Assembly (NCBI GenBank): GCA_025361125.1
Contig: JANYBM010000095.1
Coordinates: 1-43,608, forward strand
Origin: Holophagaceae bacterium
Lineage (GTDB): Bacteria; Acidobacteriota; Holophagae; Holophagales; Holophagaceae
DNA: 43,608 nt
Direction: 5' to 3'
Below, piece after piece: positions 7,997-15,513 of the stretch (positions within the stretch are counted from its first letter, which is position 1; each line of letters starts with the position of its first letter). The notes under the pieces were generated by a model. The model had not been told where the DNA came from. It searched no databases and saw nothing but the letters and a program-made list of their open reading frames with translations. A program made the position numbers and the translations under genes.

Positions 7997-9357
7997 CCAG
8001 TCTCTCTGAACTCATTCAACGCTACGACCGTCCAGGCCCGCGTTACACGGGCTATCCCATGCCCCCAGTCTGGAAGGATGATTTCCCTGAAACTGAAATC
8101 GTGGATGCTTTGAGCCGGGCCAACGCAAGCTCCGAACCGTTGTCGCTCTATGCGCATCTTCCTTTCTGTAGCCGTCGTTGCGCCTACTGTGGCTGCAATG
8201 TGGTCATCAGCCCCAAATACGATCCCGTGGCAGCCTTCCTGGCCACCCTGGACCGTGAGGCGGAACTCTGGGCCAGCCACCTCCCGGATCGCCGTGGCGT
8301 AATCCAGATGCACTGGGGGGGTGGCACGCCCACCTACCTGAATGTGCCGGATCTTCAGCGTGTTTTTGATTTGATAACGAATCGTTTTCCGTTGTTGCCG
8401 GGGGCAGAAGTTTCATTGGAAGCCGACCCTACTTTCCTTCGACCCGACCAATTGCCTGCGCTTCGAAAGATGGGTTTCAACCGCGTTTCCTTTGGTGTGC
8501 AGGACCTTGATGAGAATGTTCAGGAACTCATCACGCGCGGGCAGACTTGGGACCAGACCCTTGCAGCCGTGAAGCAGGCGCGGGTGGAAGGCTTTGATGG
8601 GGTGAACCTGGATCTGGTCTATGGGTTGCCCGGCCAGACCATGGCTACCTTCCGCCGCACGCTTGAAGAAACCTTGCAGTTGAGTCCTGATCGACTGGCG
8701 GTCTACGGCTTCGCCTATTTGCCCTCCATGATGCCCTTTCAGCGGAGTATTCCAGCGGAAACCTTGCCAACACCTGAACTACGGTTGGATTTACTGCTTT
8801 TGGCCTCAGAACTACTTGAAAAGGCGGGTTATCTGACAGTTGGAATGGATCACTTTGCCCATCCGAATGATCCGCTGGCCAAGGCCATTCATGATGGCCG
8901 CCTTACCCGCAATTTCATGGGCTACGCGGTTCAAGGCGGCTCGGATATGGTGAGCATCGGTCCCAGCGCCATCAGCCAGATCGGTGGTGTCTACCATCAG
9001 AACGACAAGATCCTTTCCCGCTGGGAACACGCGGTGGATGCCGGGCATTTCGCGGTGCACAAAGGCTACCATTGCTCGGAGGAAGATGAACTGCGGCGCT
9101 GGGTGATCCATCAGATCATGGGTCGTTTCGAACTGCGTTGGGAGGACATGAAAACCCGCTTTGGCGTTGGACCCGATCATTTCGCAGAGGCGATCGAGCA
9201 GCTCAAAGAAGAAATCCCCTTTGGCATCGTGGAGTTGCGGGATGAGGGAATTTTCGTCACGGAACTAGGCCGGCGGTTTGTGCGCAATCTGGCCATGCCT
9301 TTCGATGCGTATCTGTCGAAGATGGCGGCCACCACCAAGTTTTCAAGGACGGTCTGA
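7993..9357 (+). CDS. hemN: Oxygen-independent coproporphyrinogen III dehydrogenase (radical SAM)
   Basis: This 454-residue radical SAM enzyme oxidatively decarboxylates coproporphyrinogen III to protoporphyrinogen IX without O2. The 4Fe-4S site is C59-x3-C63-x2-C66 in HLPFCSRRCAYCGC. The extra cysteine C68 (CxxxCxxCxC) is the hallmark of true HemN rather than the HemW heme chaperone. HWGGGTPTYL and VSFGVQDLDENVQ follow, and the HemN C-terminal domain is complete. The start overlaps the hemE stop (ATGA) and the end overlaps the hemH start by one base (TGATG). It implies that heme can be made anaerobically at this step. Confidence 0.95.
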   Translation: MTSLSELIQRYDRPGPRYTGYPMPPVWKDDFPETEIVDALSRANASSEPLSLYAHLPFCSRRCAYCGCNVVISPKYDPVAAFLATLDREAELWASHLPDRRGVIQMHWGGGTPTYLNVPDLQRVFDLITNRFPLLPGAEVSLEADPTFLRPDQLPALRKMGFNRVSFGVQDLDENVQELITRGQTWDQTLAAVKQARVEGFDGVNLDLVYGLPGQTMATFRRTLEETLQLSPDRLAVYGFAYLPSMMPFQRSIPAETLPTPELRLDLLLLASELLEKAGYLTVGMDHFAHPNDPLAKAIHDGRLTRNFMGYAVQGGSDMVSIGPSAISQIGGVYHQNDKILSRWEHAVDAGHFAVHKGYHCSEEDELRRWVIHQIMGRFELRWEDMKTRFGVGPDHFAEAIEQLKEEIPFGIVELRDEGIFVTELGRRFVRNLAMPFDAYLSKMAATTKFSRTV

Positions 9358-10367
9358 TGGACCTTTTGTCCCAGCTCCGTGCTGATGCCAGGGATGCCAT
9401 GGCTGAACCAGCCGCGCCAAAAGCCGACACGGCCATCCTTCTCTTGAATCTTGGCGGTCCGGTCAATCTGGATCAGGTGGAGTCCTTCCTCTATAACCTG
9501 TTCAGCGATCGGGAACTCATCAAACTTCCAGGGCCAGCATGGTTCCAGCCCACCTATGCCAAAGGCATCGCACGGTTCCGACGCAAGGGTACCTCCGCAA
9601 AATATGCTGAAATCGGAGGGGGTTCTCCGCTTTTACGGCAGTCCGCGGAGCAGGCCTCGGCCTTGCGTAATAGCCTTCGCGAAGCAGGCCGGAATGAGCC
9701 CGTGAAACTGCTGTTCCGCTACACCCAACCCCGTGCCCAAGGTTTGCTGAAGGCATTAAAGAAACAGGGGATCACCAAGCTGCTGCCCGTAACGCTCTAT
9801 CCCCATGATTGCATTGCGACCACGGGGTCCAGCATTCGCGAACTGGAGCGCGAAGCCGCCAAGGTAGGCATGTCCGTACTCACGGGTGTGCTCGCCTACG
9901 CCACTGACCCGGATTATCTGGATGCCATGGAAGCACCCCTGCGCGAGGCTTTGGAGGACCTTCCTTACGCCACGGTGATCTTCAGCGCGCATTCCCTGCC
10001 CATGAGCCAGATCGAGGCGGGCGACCCCTACGAAGAAGAAATCAAGGCCACCGTGGAAGCCCTCAAGTCCCGTATCGGCGACATTCCTGGCGGTTCAGTG
10101 CTGGCCTACCAAAGCCGCGTGGGGCCGATCCGATGGCTCACTCCCGCCCTCAAAAAGGTCCTCGGTGAGTTTGGTGGCCGGGATGTCATCATCATGCCCC
10201 TCAGTTTCGTTAGCGAGCACATCGAAACCCTTCATGAACTCGACATTGAGTACGCTGCCCTGGCCAAGCAAGCAGGCATCCGTACCTATCGCCGTCTCCC
10301 CGCTCCAGGGGTGAATCCGAGCTACATCCGTTGCCTGACGAGGCTGACGTTGGAGGCGTTGAAATGA
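9357..10367 (+). CDS. hemH: Ferrochelatase
   Basis: This 336-residue enzyme inserts Fe2+ into protoporphyrin IX. Conserved features are LLLNLGGPVNLDQVESFLYNLF, the catalytic histidine in VIFSAHSLPMS, YQSRVGPIRWLTP and the PLSFVSEHIETLHELDIEY block with the metal-pathway glutamates. The ATG at 9357 overlaps the hemN TGA by one base and gives about 25 residues before the first strand. An ATG at 9399 with AGGG five bases upstream is an alternative start and would better match the usual family N-terminus. No C-terminal 2Fe-2S cluster extension is seen. The stop overlaps the hemY start (ATGA). Confidence 0.95.
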   Translation: MDLLSQLRADARDAMAEPAAPKADTAILLLNLGGPVNLDQVESFLYNLFSDRELIKLPGPAWFQPTYAKGIARFRRKGTSAKYAEIGGGSPLLRQSAEQASALRNSLREAGRNEPVKLLFRYTQPRAQGLLKALKKQGITKLLPVTLYPHDCIATTGSSIRELEREAAKVGMSVLTGVLAYATDPDYLDAMEAPLREALEDLPYATVIFSAHSLPMSQIEAGDPYEEEIKATVEALKSRIGDIPGGSVLAYQSRVGPIRWLTPALKKVLGEFGGRDVIIMPLSFVSEHIETLHELDIEYAALAKQAGIRTYRRLPAPGVNPSYIRCLTRLTLEALK

Positions 10368-11653
10368 CCACACTCATTCTAGGCGGTGGCGTCAGTGGTC
10401 TGGTGACTGCCTGGCAGCTGCAAAAACGGGGTGAAGTCACGGAACTTTGGGAAGCCCAGGACACGGTTGGCGGTTGGGTCCATACGCTGCCTTGGCCAGA
10501 TTTGGAGGGCCGCCCTGGCTACCTCGAGCGGGGCCCCCAGGGTGTACTTGTTGCACCGGACTCGGCGGTGGATCGGTTATTCAAAGAGCTTGATCTGGAA
10601 GTCCGGAGCCCCGGTCACGGTGCCCGTTGGGTTGGCAAGAATGGGGCGTTGATTCCTGTTCCCGCCGCACCCGTGGCGCTGCTGCTATCCAAGCTGCTCA
10701 GCTTTTCGGCCAAACTGCGGATGATGATGGAGCCCTTCATCCCGGTGCGTTCAGCGGAGCCAGAAGAAGGCTTGTCGGAATTCGTGACGCGGCGGTTGGG
10801 GCGCGGCGTGGCAGAGGATCTCCTGCCTGCGATGGTGGCGGGAATCCTCGCGGCGCCCGCAGAATCCCTTTCCGTGGATGCGCTGCCAAAATTGCTTTAC
10901 TGGGAAACCAAGGGCTCTCTTTTTCAAGGCATGAGAAGTGGGGGAGCCAGCTCCTTGATGGTTCCGAAAGGTGGTATGGGAATGCTGCCCAAGCGCTTGG
11001 CGGAGCGCCTCTCCGGGGTTCGAACCGGCCTGCGGGCCGAAGGCCTTGAACGCCTGGAATCGGGACGGTGGCGGGTGTGGGGCGGTGGCGAATTGCGGGA
11101 AGTGGATCGGGTATTGCTGGCCCTTCCGGCTTACGAAGCCTCTGTACTCCTTGGCCCCATCGCACCCCAAAGTGCTGAGGCCTTGGCGGCCATACCCTAC
11201 ACCTCGGTGCGGCTACGTCATAGCCGTCACGCGCGCTTGGCGCCGCTGGATGATTCTTTCGGTTTTCTCGTGCACCCGCCGGAGGGCCACGGTTTTCTGG
11301 GCGCTTTGGTGCCTTCGTGGATTGATCCCGACAGCGCGCCCTCGGACCTCATGCAGCTGAGGGTTTTTCTGGGCGGAGCCTTTGAAACCGATGCCGCATT
11401 ATCTGAATCTGCTGGTGTTCAAAAAGTGTTGAAGTCCTGGGTGCCAAAGCTGGGGGAACCCCTGCAAGTTCGTGAAGAGCTTGCCGATCGCGCCATTCCA
11501 AGGCCCGAGATGGGCCATCGCGGCCACGTGAAAGCCGCGCTGGCTGGGCTTCCCCAAGGCATGGACTGGATCAGCAACGCCCGGTTTGGACCTGGTGTAA
11601 GGGATGTGGTCGAAGGTGTGGAAGCCTGGGTGGACCACCAAGGCGCAAACTAA
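10364..11653 (+). CDS. hemY: Protoporphyrinogen oxidase, HemY-type flavoprotein
   Basis: A 429-residue FAD protein with an N-terminal dinucleotide fold, TLILGGGVSGLVTAWQLQKRG, followed by the GGWVHT block and RGPQGVL. The C-terminal region (MGHRGHVKAAL, GLPQGMDWISNARFGPGVRDVVEG) matches the amine-oxidase-type PPO closing motif. The ATG at 10364 is chosen over one at 10331 because it overlaps the hemH stop in an ATGA and begins exactly at the flavin strand. It oxidises protoporphyrinogen IX to protoporphyrin IX. Classical HemY uses O2, contrasting with the anaerobic HemN upstream. It is the last heme gene; a degenerate repeat follows the stop. Confidence 0.88.
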   Translation: MTTLILGGGVSGLVTAWQLQKRGEVTELWEAQDTVGGWVHTLPWPDLEGRPGYLERGPQGVLVAPDSAVDRLFKELDLEVRSPGHGARWVGKNGALIPVPAAPVALLLSKLLSFSAKLRMMMEPFIPVRSAEPEEGLSEFVTRRLGRGVAEDLLPAMVAGILAAPAESLSVDALPKLLYWETKGSLFQGMRSGGASSLMVPKGGMGMLPKRLAERLSGVRTGLRAEGLERLESGRWRVWGGGELREVDRVLLALPAYEASVLLGPIAPQSAEALAAIPYTSVRLRHSRHARLAPLDDSFGFLVHPPEGHGFLGALVPSWIDPDSAPSDLMQLRVFLGGAFETDAALSESAGVQKVLKSWVPKLGEPLQVREELADRAIPRPEMGHRGHVKAALAGLPQGMDWISNARFGPGVRDVVEGVEAWVDHQGAN

Positions 11654-11728
11654 GAACCACAAAGAAAAAAACCCAAAAAATGGATCACAAAGACAAAAAG
11701 ACTATTTCTTCGTGTCTTGGCGTTGATA
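11654..11728. repeat. Degenerate A-rich inverted-repeat element between convergent genes
   Basis: The 75-bp gap between hemY (+) and the HEPN gene (-) is an A-rich tract, including ACCACAAAG, GGATCACAAAGACAAAAAGAC and then TTTCTTCGTGTCTTGG. The right part is an imperfect reverse complement of the left (CACAAAGACAAAAAGA against the complement of TCTTCGTGTCTTGG). It resembles the CACAAAGACACAAAG...CTTTGTGTCTTTGTG tracts seen in several bacterial phyla. It may serve as a bidirectional transcription end, although no clean terminator is visible. Confidence 0.5.
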
Positions 11729-12115
11729 TCAGGCTTTCAGCCCAAGCGTTTTTCGGGCGGTCTCCCGGAATTTAGATGCAAGGTCAAGAGCTTCCTTCGC
11801 CATTTCCTGGGTCGCACTTTCTTCGGGCTCCTGAATGATCCGGTTGATGGCGCTGAGTTTGCTCAAGTGCGTACGGTGAAACTCCCAAGCGGGTTCCACA
11901 TCGGCGCAAAGGTACAGCAGCACGGCCAAGTGAGAGGTGGTCGGAAAATCAATATCGCCCTCCTGCAAGCGGGCTTTCAGGTAGTTCTCGGCGCAAAGAT
12001 GTGCATGTAGGCAAACTGCATCGGGGTTGTTCCCCTTTTTTACAGCTAATTCGCGTTTGGCTGTTTCCAGGCTGGCCTCGGCTTTCGCGATCCACCGGTC
12101 GCTAAATTCCTTCAT
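11729..12115 (-). CDS. HEPN-domain protein
   Basis: This 128-residue all-helical protein has the HEPN pattern WIAKAEASLETAKREL ... AVCLHAHLCAENYLKARLQ (residues 8-50) and a final helix KEALDLASKFRETARKTLG. The start at 12115 is chosen over an ATG 21 bp upstream because GAGGAGG sits five bases before it. HEPN proteins are often toxins paired with MNT nucleotidyltransferases, or RNases with an Rx4-6H motif. No MNT gene is adjacent, and I see no Rx4-6H in the last helices (R92 is followed by IIQEPEESATQE). It may be a non-catalytic HEPN. It is 47 bp downstream of ttcA on the same strand, probably co-transcribed. Confidence 0.75.
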   Translation of the reverse strand: MKEFSDRWIAKAEASLETAKRELAVKKGNNPDAVCLHAHLCAENYLKARLQEGDIDFPTTSHLAVLLYLCADVEPAWEFHRTHLSKLSAINRIIQEPEESATQEMAKEALDLASKFRETARKTLGLKA

Positions 12116-12162
12116 GCGGGCCTCCTCGATGTTCAATGACGGTGTTTCACCATACGCTAAAA

Positions 12163-13014
12163 TCAGCCTAGGCGTTCTACCGCTTCATCCACACCCATAG
12201 CTGTCAGGGCGCCGAGTTTCAGATCTAAAAGATGAGAGTTTTTCACGTTGCTCATGGCCTTGAGCATGGAAGCTTTGATCTGGGGAATACTGCCCTGCAG
12301 TTGCTCGATCAAGACTTTGGTCTGTTTGCGGCGGCTCTCCAACACGCTGCAGGCGCACAAAGGGCAGCCGCAGGGAACGATGGGATACCCCTTGAGCCAC
12401 GTGAAGCGGCGCAGGTCCTCTTCTTCACAGGTGGCGAGAGGGCGGATCACCGTATTGGCGCCATCATCGCTTGTAAGGCGAACCGGCATCGTCGCCAGTT
12501 TCCCGCCGAAAAATAGATTCAGCAGCAATGTTTCCAGAAGATCATCGAGATGATGACCCAAAGCAATTTTGGTAAACCCATGTTGCTTGGCGTAGGAGTA
12601 AAGGAGACCTCGCCTGAGCCTTGAGCAGATGATGCATGGCGTTGCATCGGGCCTCTGGCGAACCAGTTCGTCAATGGGCGCGCCCAGCACATTGTGGGGA
12701 AGGCCGCGCTGCTCGCAGACTTCAGCAATGCGATCTGGATTGAAGGCGGGAAAGCCTGGATCCACGGTGATGCAACTAATCTCAAATTTGACAGGGGCGC
12801 GCTTTTGAAGAGACGTGAGGACATCGAGCAAGGCCCAAGAATCCTTGCCGCCGCTGAGCCCCACCAGGATACGGTCGCCATGGGCGATGAGATTGTAGGT
12901 ACCGATGGCTTCGCCCACACGACGAAAAATGCGCTTCTCCAGCTTCGGCAGCGAGGCCAGATCCTGCTCGCTTGGGGGATCGGCCAGGGTCGGCAGTGCG
13001 CATGGATTTGCCAT
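12163..13014 (-). CDS. ttcA: tRNA 2-thiocytidine(32) synthetase
   Basis: This 283-residue PP-loop ATPase thiolates cytidine 32 of certain tRNAs using a 4Fe-4S cluster. The ATP-binding PP-loop is VGLSGGKDSWAL. The cluster cysteines are in TPCIICSRLRRGLLY (CxxC), with a further cysteine in the CGCPLCAC segment. ALGHHLDDLLETLLLNLFFGG is the conserved TtcA core. It starts 10 bp after the Rrf2 stop and is followed by the HEPN gene, giving an Rrf2-ttcA-HEPN operon. An Fe-S tRNA enzyme behind an Rrf2 regulator fits iron-sulfur or sulfur control. Confidence 0.92.
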   Translation of the reverse strand: MANPCALPTLADPPSEQDLASLPKLEKRIFRRVGEAIGTYNLIAHGDRILVGLSGGKDSWALLDVLTSLQKRAPVKFEISCITVDPGFPAFNPDRIAEVCEQRGLPHNVLGAPIDELVRQRPDATPCIICSRLRRGLLYSYAKQHGFTKIALGHHLDDLLETLLLNLFFGGKLATMPVRLTSDDGANTVIRPLATCEEEDLRRFTWLKGYPIVPCGCPLCACSVLESRRKQTKVLIEQLQGSIPQIKASMLKAMSNVKNSHLLDLKLGALTAMGVDEAVERLG

Positions 13015-13024
13015 GATCAGGTCA

Positions 13025-13537
13025 TCAATTCATCAATGCAGCGCAGCCTTTATGCTTGCCATTCATCATCGAGCTTTTAGCCTCGCTGACATATTCGGGG
13101 CAGGTGCAGACAGGGCAGGTGTCGCTTTTTGTTTCGGTGCAGAGATCGGCGATATTGACCTTTTCCAGAAAAGTAGTGAGGTGTTCTTCCAGGTGACGCC
13201 AGAGAAGCTCGCTCATACGCTCATCTTCAAGCAATACTTGGCGACCCTCTTCTGGATTGTTTTTCGCCACAGCGTACAGGCTGGCATCAGTCAGGCGCAG
13301 GATCTCACCCACACTCACTTGGCTACAAGGCCGCGTGAGCACGTAACCGCCCTTGGGCCCCCGCACGCTCTTGACTACACCAGCCTTTTTCAGCTTATGG
13401 AAGATCTGCTCCAGGAACGGCAGTGATAGTTTTTGGCGTTCGGCGATCTGATGCAGCGGCACGGGCTCGCCGTGGCTGTGATGGGCCAGATCGAAGAGCG
13501 CCTGCATGGAGTAGCGGCCGCGAGCGGAAATCTTCAC
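13025..13537 (-). CDS. Rrf2-family transcriptional regulator with a C-terminal cysteine cluster
   Basis: A 170-residue regulator with the Rrf2 winged helix: MKISARGRYSMQALFDLA, then IAERQKLSLPFLEQIFHKLKKAG and VRGPKGGYVL. It starts at a GTG (13535-13537) with AGAAGGA upstream. The C-terminal tail carries C133, C141, C144 and C146 (DLCTETKSDTCPVCTC) plus C165. This differs from the CX5CX5C of IscR but could still bind an Fe-S cluster or zinc. It is the first gene before ttcA and the HEPN gene, and a palindrome overlaps its -10 box, so it probably autoregulates the operon. It is divergent from the thioredoxin-like gene. Confidence 0.88.
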   Translation of the reverse strand: MKISARGRYSMQALFDLAHHSHGEPVPLHQIAERQKLSLPFLEQIFHKLKKAGVVKSVRGPKGGYVLTRPCSQVSVGEILRLTDASLYAVAKNNPEEGRQVLLEDERMSELLWRHLEEHLTTFLEKVNIADLCTETKSDTCPVCTCPEYVSEAKSSMMNGKHKGCAALMN

Positions 13538-13562
13538 CTGAAAAATCCTTCTTCCAGCCTTT

Positions 13563-13575
13563 GAATATAATATTC
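13563..13575. promoter_or_regulatory. Perfect palindrome over the -10 box, candidate Rrf2 operator
   Basis: GAATAT-A-ATATTC (plus strand, 13563-13575) is a perfect 6+1+6 inverted repeat covering the -10 hexamer of the Rrf2 promoter. Rrf2 regulators bind AT-rich dyads of this general kind, and autorepression would be the simplest reading. That it is bound by this Rrf2 protein is inference. Confidence 0.45.
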
Positions 13576-13592
13576 CTGACTGTTTTCGTCAA
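13564..13592 (-). promoter_or_regulatory. Sigma70-type promoter of the Rrf2-ttcA operon
   Basis: On the minus strand, TTGACG (complement of 13592-13587) is followed by exactly 17 bases and then TATATT (complement of 13569-13564). This is close to the TTGACA-17-TATAAT consensus. The predicted transcript would begin about 20 bp before the Rrf2 GTG start. Confidence 0.7.
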
Positions 13593-13654
13593 TTTATTAA
13601 ATCCAGTTGGGGCGCGGATGTGGCGAGGTCCTAAGCTGGATGGAAGAGGTGATC

Positions 13655-14266
13655 ATGCTCGCGGGTTTTCTTTTACTAACATCTGTGCTGGTAACTCCGA
13701 TTCCGGAGTCGCAAATGAAACAAGCTGTTGGTCAGTCTGTGCAGGGAAAAGATACGCCCGCAGTACCGTACTTGATCCCTCCCGAAACGGCCGGCGGCCT
13801 GTCCCGTGACAGTAAAGATCAGCAGGTCGTGCTGCTTGGTGCCACCACCAGGGAAGCCATTCTTGCACACCGGGAAATTTTTCGTGACAACACCCAGCAT
13901 CGGGAGATCAAAGCGGCGTGGACCGGCCGATGGAAGGCCATTGATATACCGTGCACGCTGGTCGTGGTGTTTGGATCCTGGTGCAGCGACAGTCAGGTGG
14001 AACTGCCTGATTTGCTGGCTCTAACGAAGGAAGCCAACCCCTTCGTCACCCTCCAATACGTTGGCGTGTACCGTGACAAAAAGGTTGAGGCTGGTGCCTG
14101 GCCTAAAGGGATCACGCCCCAAGTGATCGAGAAAGTGCCTACGATTTGGCTCTTCGAATTACAACCCGGGGGAGAGCAGAAGCTCCTCGGTCAGATTGTG
14201 GAAACCGCGCCCAATGGCCAGCGGATGGCCGAGGCAGTGTTGGAGCTGCTAGAGAAAGCAAAGTGA
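13655..14266 (+). CDS. Thioredoxin-like protein with CxxS motif, probably exported
   Basis: A 203-residue protein. The start at 13655 is chosen because GGAAGAGG lies five to six bases upstream and a hydrophobic segment (MLAGFLLLTSVLVTPIP) follows at once, suggesting a short signal peptide or membrane anchor. The thioredoxin fold core is TLVVVFGSWCSDSQVELPDLLAL, in which the usual CxxC is C110-S-D-S113. A VPTIWLFE segment with the cis-proline follows. The WCxDS pattern, with a serine in place of the resolving cysteine, is known in a subgroup of thioredoxin-like proteins. Its substrate is unknown. It is divergent from the Rrf2 gene and ends at a good terminator. Confidence 0.75.
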   Translation: MLAGFLLLTSVLVTPIPESQMKQAVGQSVQGKDTPAVPYLIPPETAGGLSRDSKDQQVVLLGATTREAILAHREIFRDNTQHREIKAAWTGRWKAIDIPCTLVVVFGSWCSDSQVELPDLLALTKEANPFVTLQYVGVYRDKKVEAGAWPKGITPQVIEKVPTIWLFELQPGGEQKLLGQIVETAPNGQRMAEAVLELLEKAK

Positions 14267-14316
14267 CCGGCAAAGAAAATAGGGTGTTACGCCCTTCATC
14301 CTGGCTTAATTTTTCA

Positions 14317-14341
14317 TGGCAGGGTGCGCTGCCAATTTTTT
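14317..14341 (+). terminator. Rho-independent terminator after the thioredoxin-like gene
   Basis: TGGCAG (14317-14322) and CTGCCA (14329-14334) form a perfect 6-bp stem with a six-base loop GGTGCG, followed by ATTTTTT (14335-14341). It ends the plus-strand thioredoxin-like transcript before the convergent WYL gene. A weaker hairpin, AGGGTG-TTA-CGCCCT, lies upstream at 14281-14295. Confidence 0.75.
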
Positions 14342-14346
14342 CGAGC

Positions 14347-15513
14347 CTATAGCTTTTCGATCCGGATCTCGACCCGGGCACCCTTTTTTGGAGCTTCTTC
14401 GCGGTCCTTCCCCTGTTCACGGCGGTATTCGGATTTGTACTCAGGTTTACGTTCGGATTTATGTTCCGGTTTGTATTCGGGCTTTGGCGCCGGCTGAGGG
14501 ACGGGCCTTGGGGTTGGCGCCGGGGCCGCGGCCACGGGCTTGCCGACCCAGGCCATGCCAACTTGTTTGACGCGGTCCACAAGCCGCTGGGGCTCGAGCA
14601 CCTGGATGCCCTCGCCGAATTGCAGGCACCAGCGGGCAATGGCGCGAAGATCGGTGGCTACGAATGAAACCGTGGCTTTGCCCTCTTCGCCATCCTCGAT
14701 TTTGAATTCGGGAAAGGCCGGGGGCGCCTGCTTCACCGCGAAGATCCACTGTTTTTGCAAAGCAGCCTTCACATGAATGGGTTCACCACCCAGCCAACCG
14801 CCAATGAGATTCGCAGGGGTGCCCTCTTTGTAGGGGCCTTGGGCGGAACGTCCCGGGCCATCCACCAGATTGATTTCGGCCATCTGATCCAAACGATGAT
14901 GTCGTTCGGCGTTGTAACGACGGTCCCAGCCCCACACGAACCAGGCCTGAGTGAGGGTGTCAAAGATGAGCTGGCGTGGTTCGAAGGTGCGCGGTGGATT
15001 GGTATCAGCGTCCGTGAAGATCAGCTCGATGGCTTTGCCTTCCTTCACAGCTCGCAAGGCGATCTCAACCTGCGCAGCCGACAGCCCCGGGTCTTTTGCC
15101 ACAGCCTTGGTCGCAGCTACCAGAGGCGACGGAGCCGCGGCTGGTGGCTTTGCTGAAACGGATGGCGTGGCAGGTGTTGGTGTGATGGGAGGAGCCATGG
15201 TTGGGGTCATTGCGGGTGACGGCGGGGCCATTTCTTGTGTTGCAGCTGCCTTTTCAACAATACCTTTGCCCCTGGGTTTCTTCTGACCGACTGGTTTTTT
15301 CACGGGTTCAGTGTGGGCCTCCGGCGCCACGGTGGGCTTCGGTTTCGACGGTGCAGATGGAGTCTTCGTCGCCACCTTTTTCGGCGTCTCAGCGGACTTC
15401 CTAGGGGATCCCGCGGCCTTTTTCTGCGGAGCCAGATCAGGTTTCCGGGTGATTTTTTCAGGTACAGCCTTGGGTTTTGGATCGGGCTTTGGTGTCTTCT
15501 TGACATTGGCCAT
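14347..15513 (-). CDS. WYL/WCX-domain protein without HTH, flanked by basic low-complexity tails
   Basis: A 388-residue protein. Residues 1 to about 145 are Lys/Pro/Ala-rich and look disordered (e.g. KKTPKPDPKPKAVPEK). Residues about 146-222 form a WYL-like domain: AIELIFTDADTNPPRTFEP, then WFVWGWDRRYNAERHHRLDQ, the usual WYL replaced by WFV. Residues about 245-315 match the WCX extension (AIARWCLQFGEGIQVLEPQRLVDRVKQ). The tail has repeats of the EYKPEHKSERKPEYKSE type. WYL proteins usually carry an N-terminal HTH and act as ligand-responsive regulators; none is visible here. The ATG at 15513 has GGAG eight bases upstream. It is divergent from RNase E/G. The function is unknown. Confidence 0.7.
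   Translation of the reverse strand: MANVKKTPKPDPKPKAVPEKITRKPDLAPQKKAAGSPRKSAETPKKVATKTPSAPSKPKPTVAPEAHTEPVKKPVGQKKPRGKGIVEKAAATQEMAPPSPAMTPTMAPPITPTPATPSVSAKPPAAAPSPLVAATKAVAKDPGLSAAQVEIALRAVKEGKAIELIFTDADTNPPRTFEPRQLIFDTLTQAWFVWGWDRRYNAERHHRLDQMAEINLVDGPGRSAQGPYKEGTPANLIGGWLGGEPIHVKAALQKQWIFAVKQAPPAFPEFKIEDGEEGKATVSFVATDLRAIARWCLQFGEGIQVLEPQRLVDRVKQVGMAWVGKPVAAAPAPTPRPVPQPAPKPEYKPEHKSERKPEYKSEYRREQGKDREEAPKKGARVEIRIEKL

Noticed and set aside
14347-15513. WYL protein as part of an anti-phage defence island
   Set aside because: No nuclease, helicase, CRISPR or BREX-type neighbour is present; surrounding genes are housekeeping.
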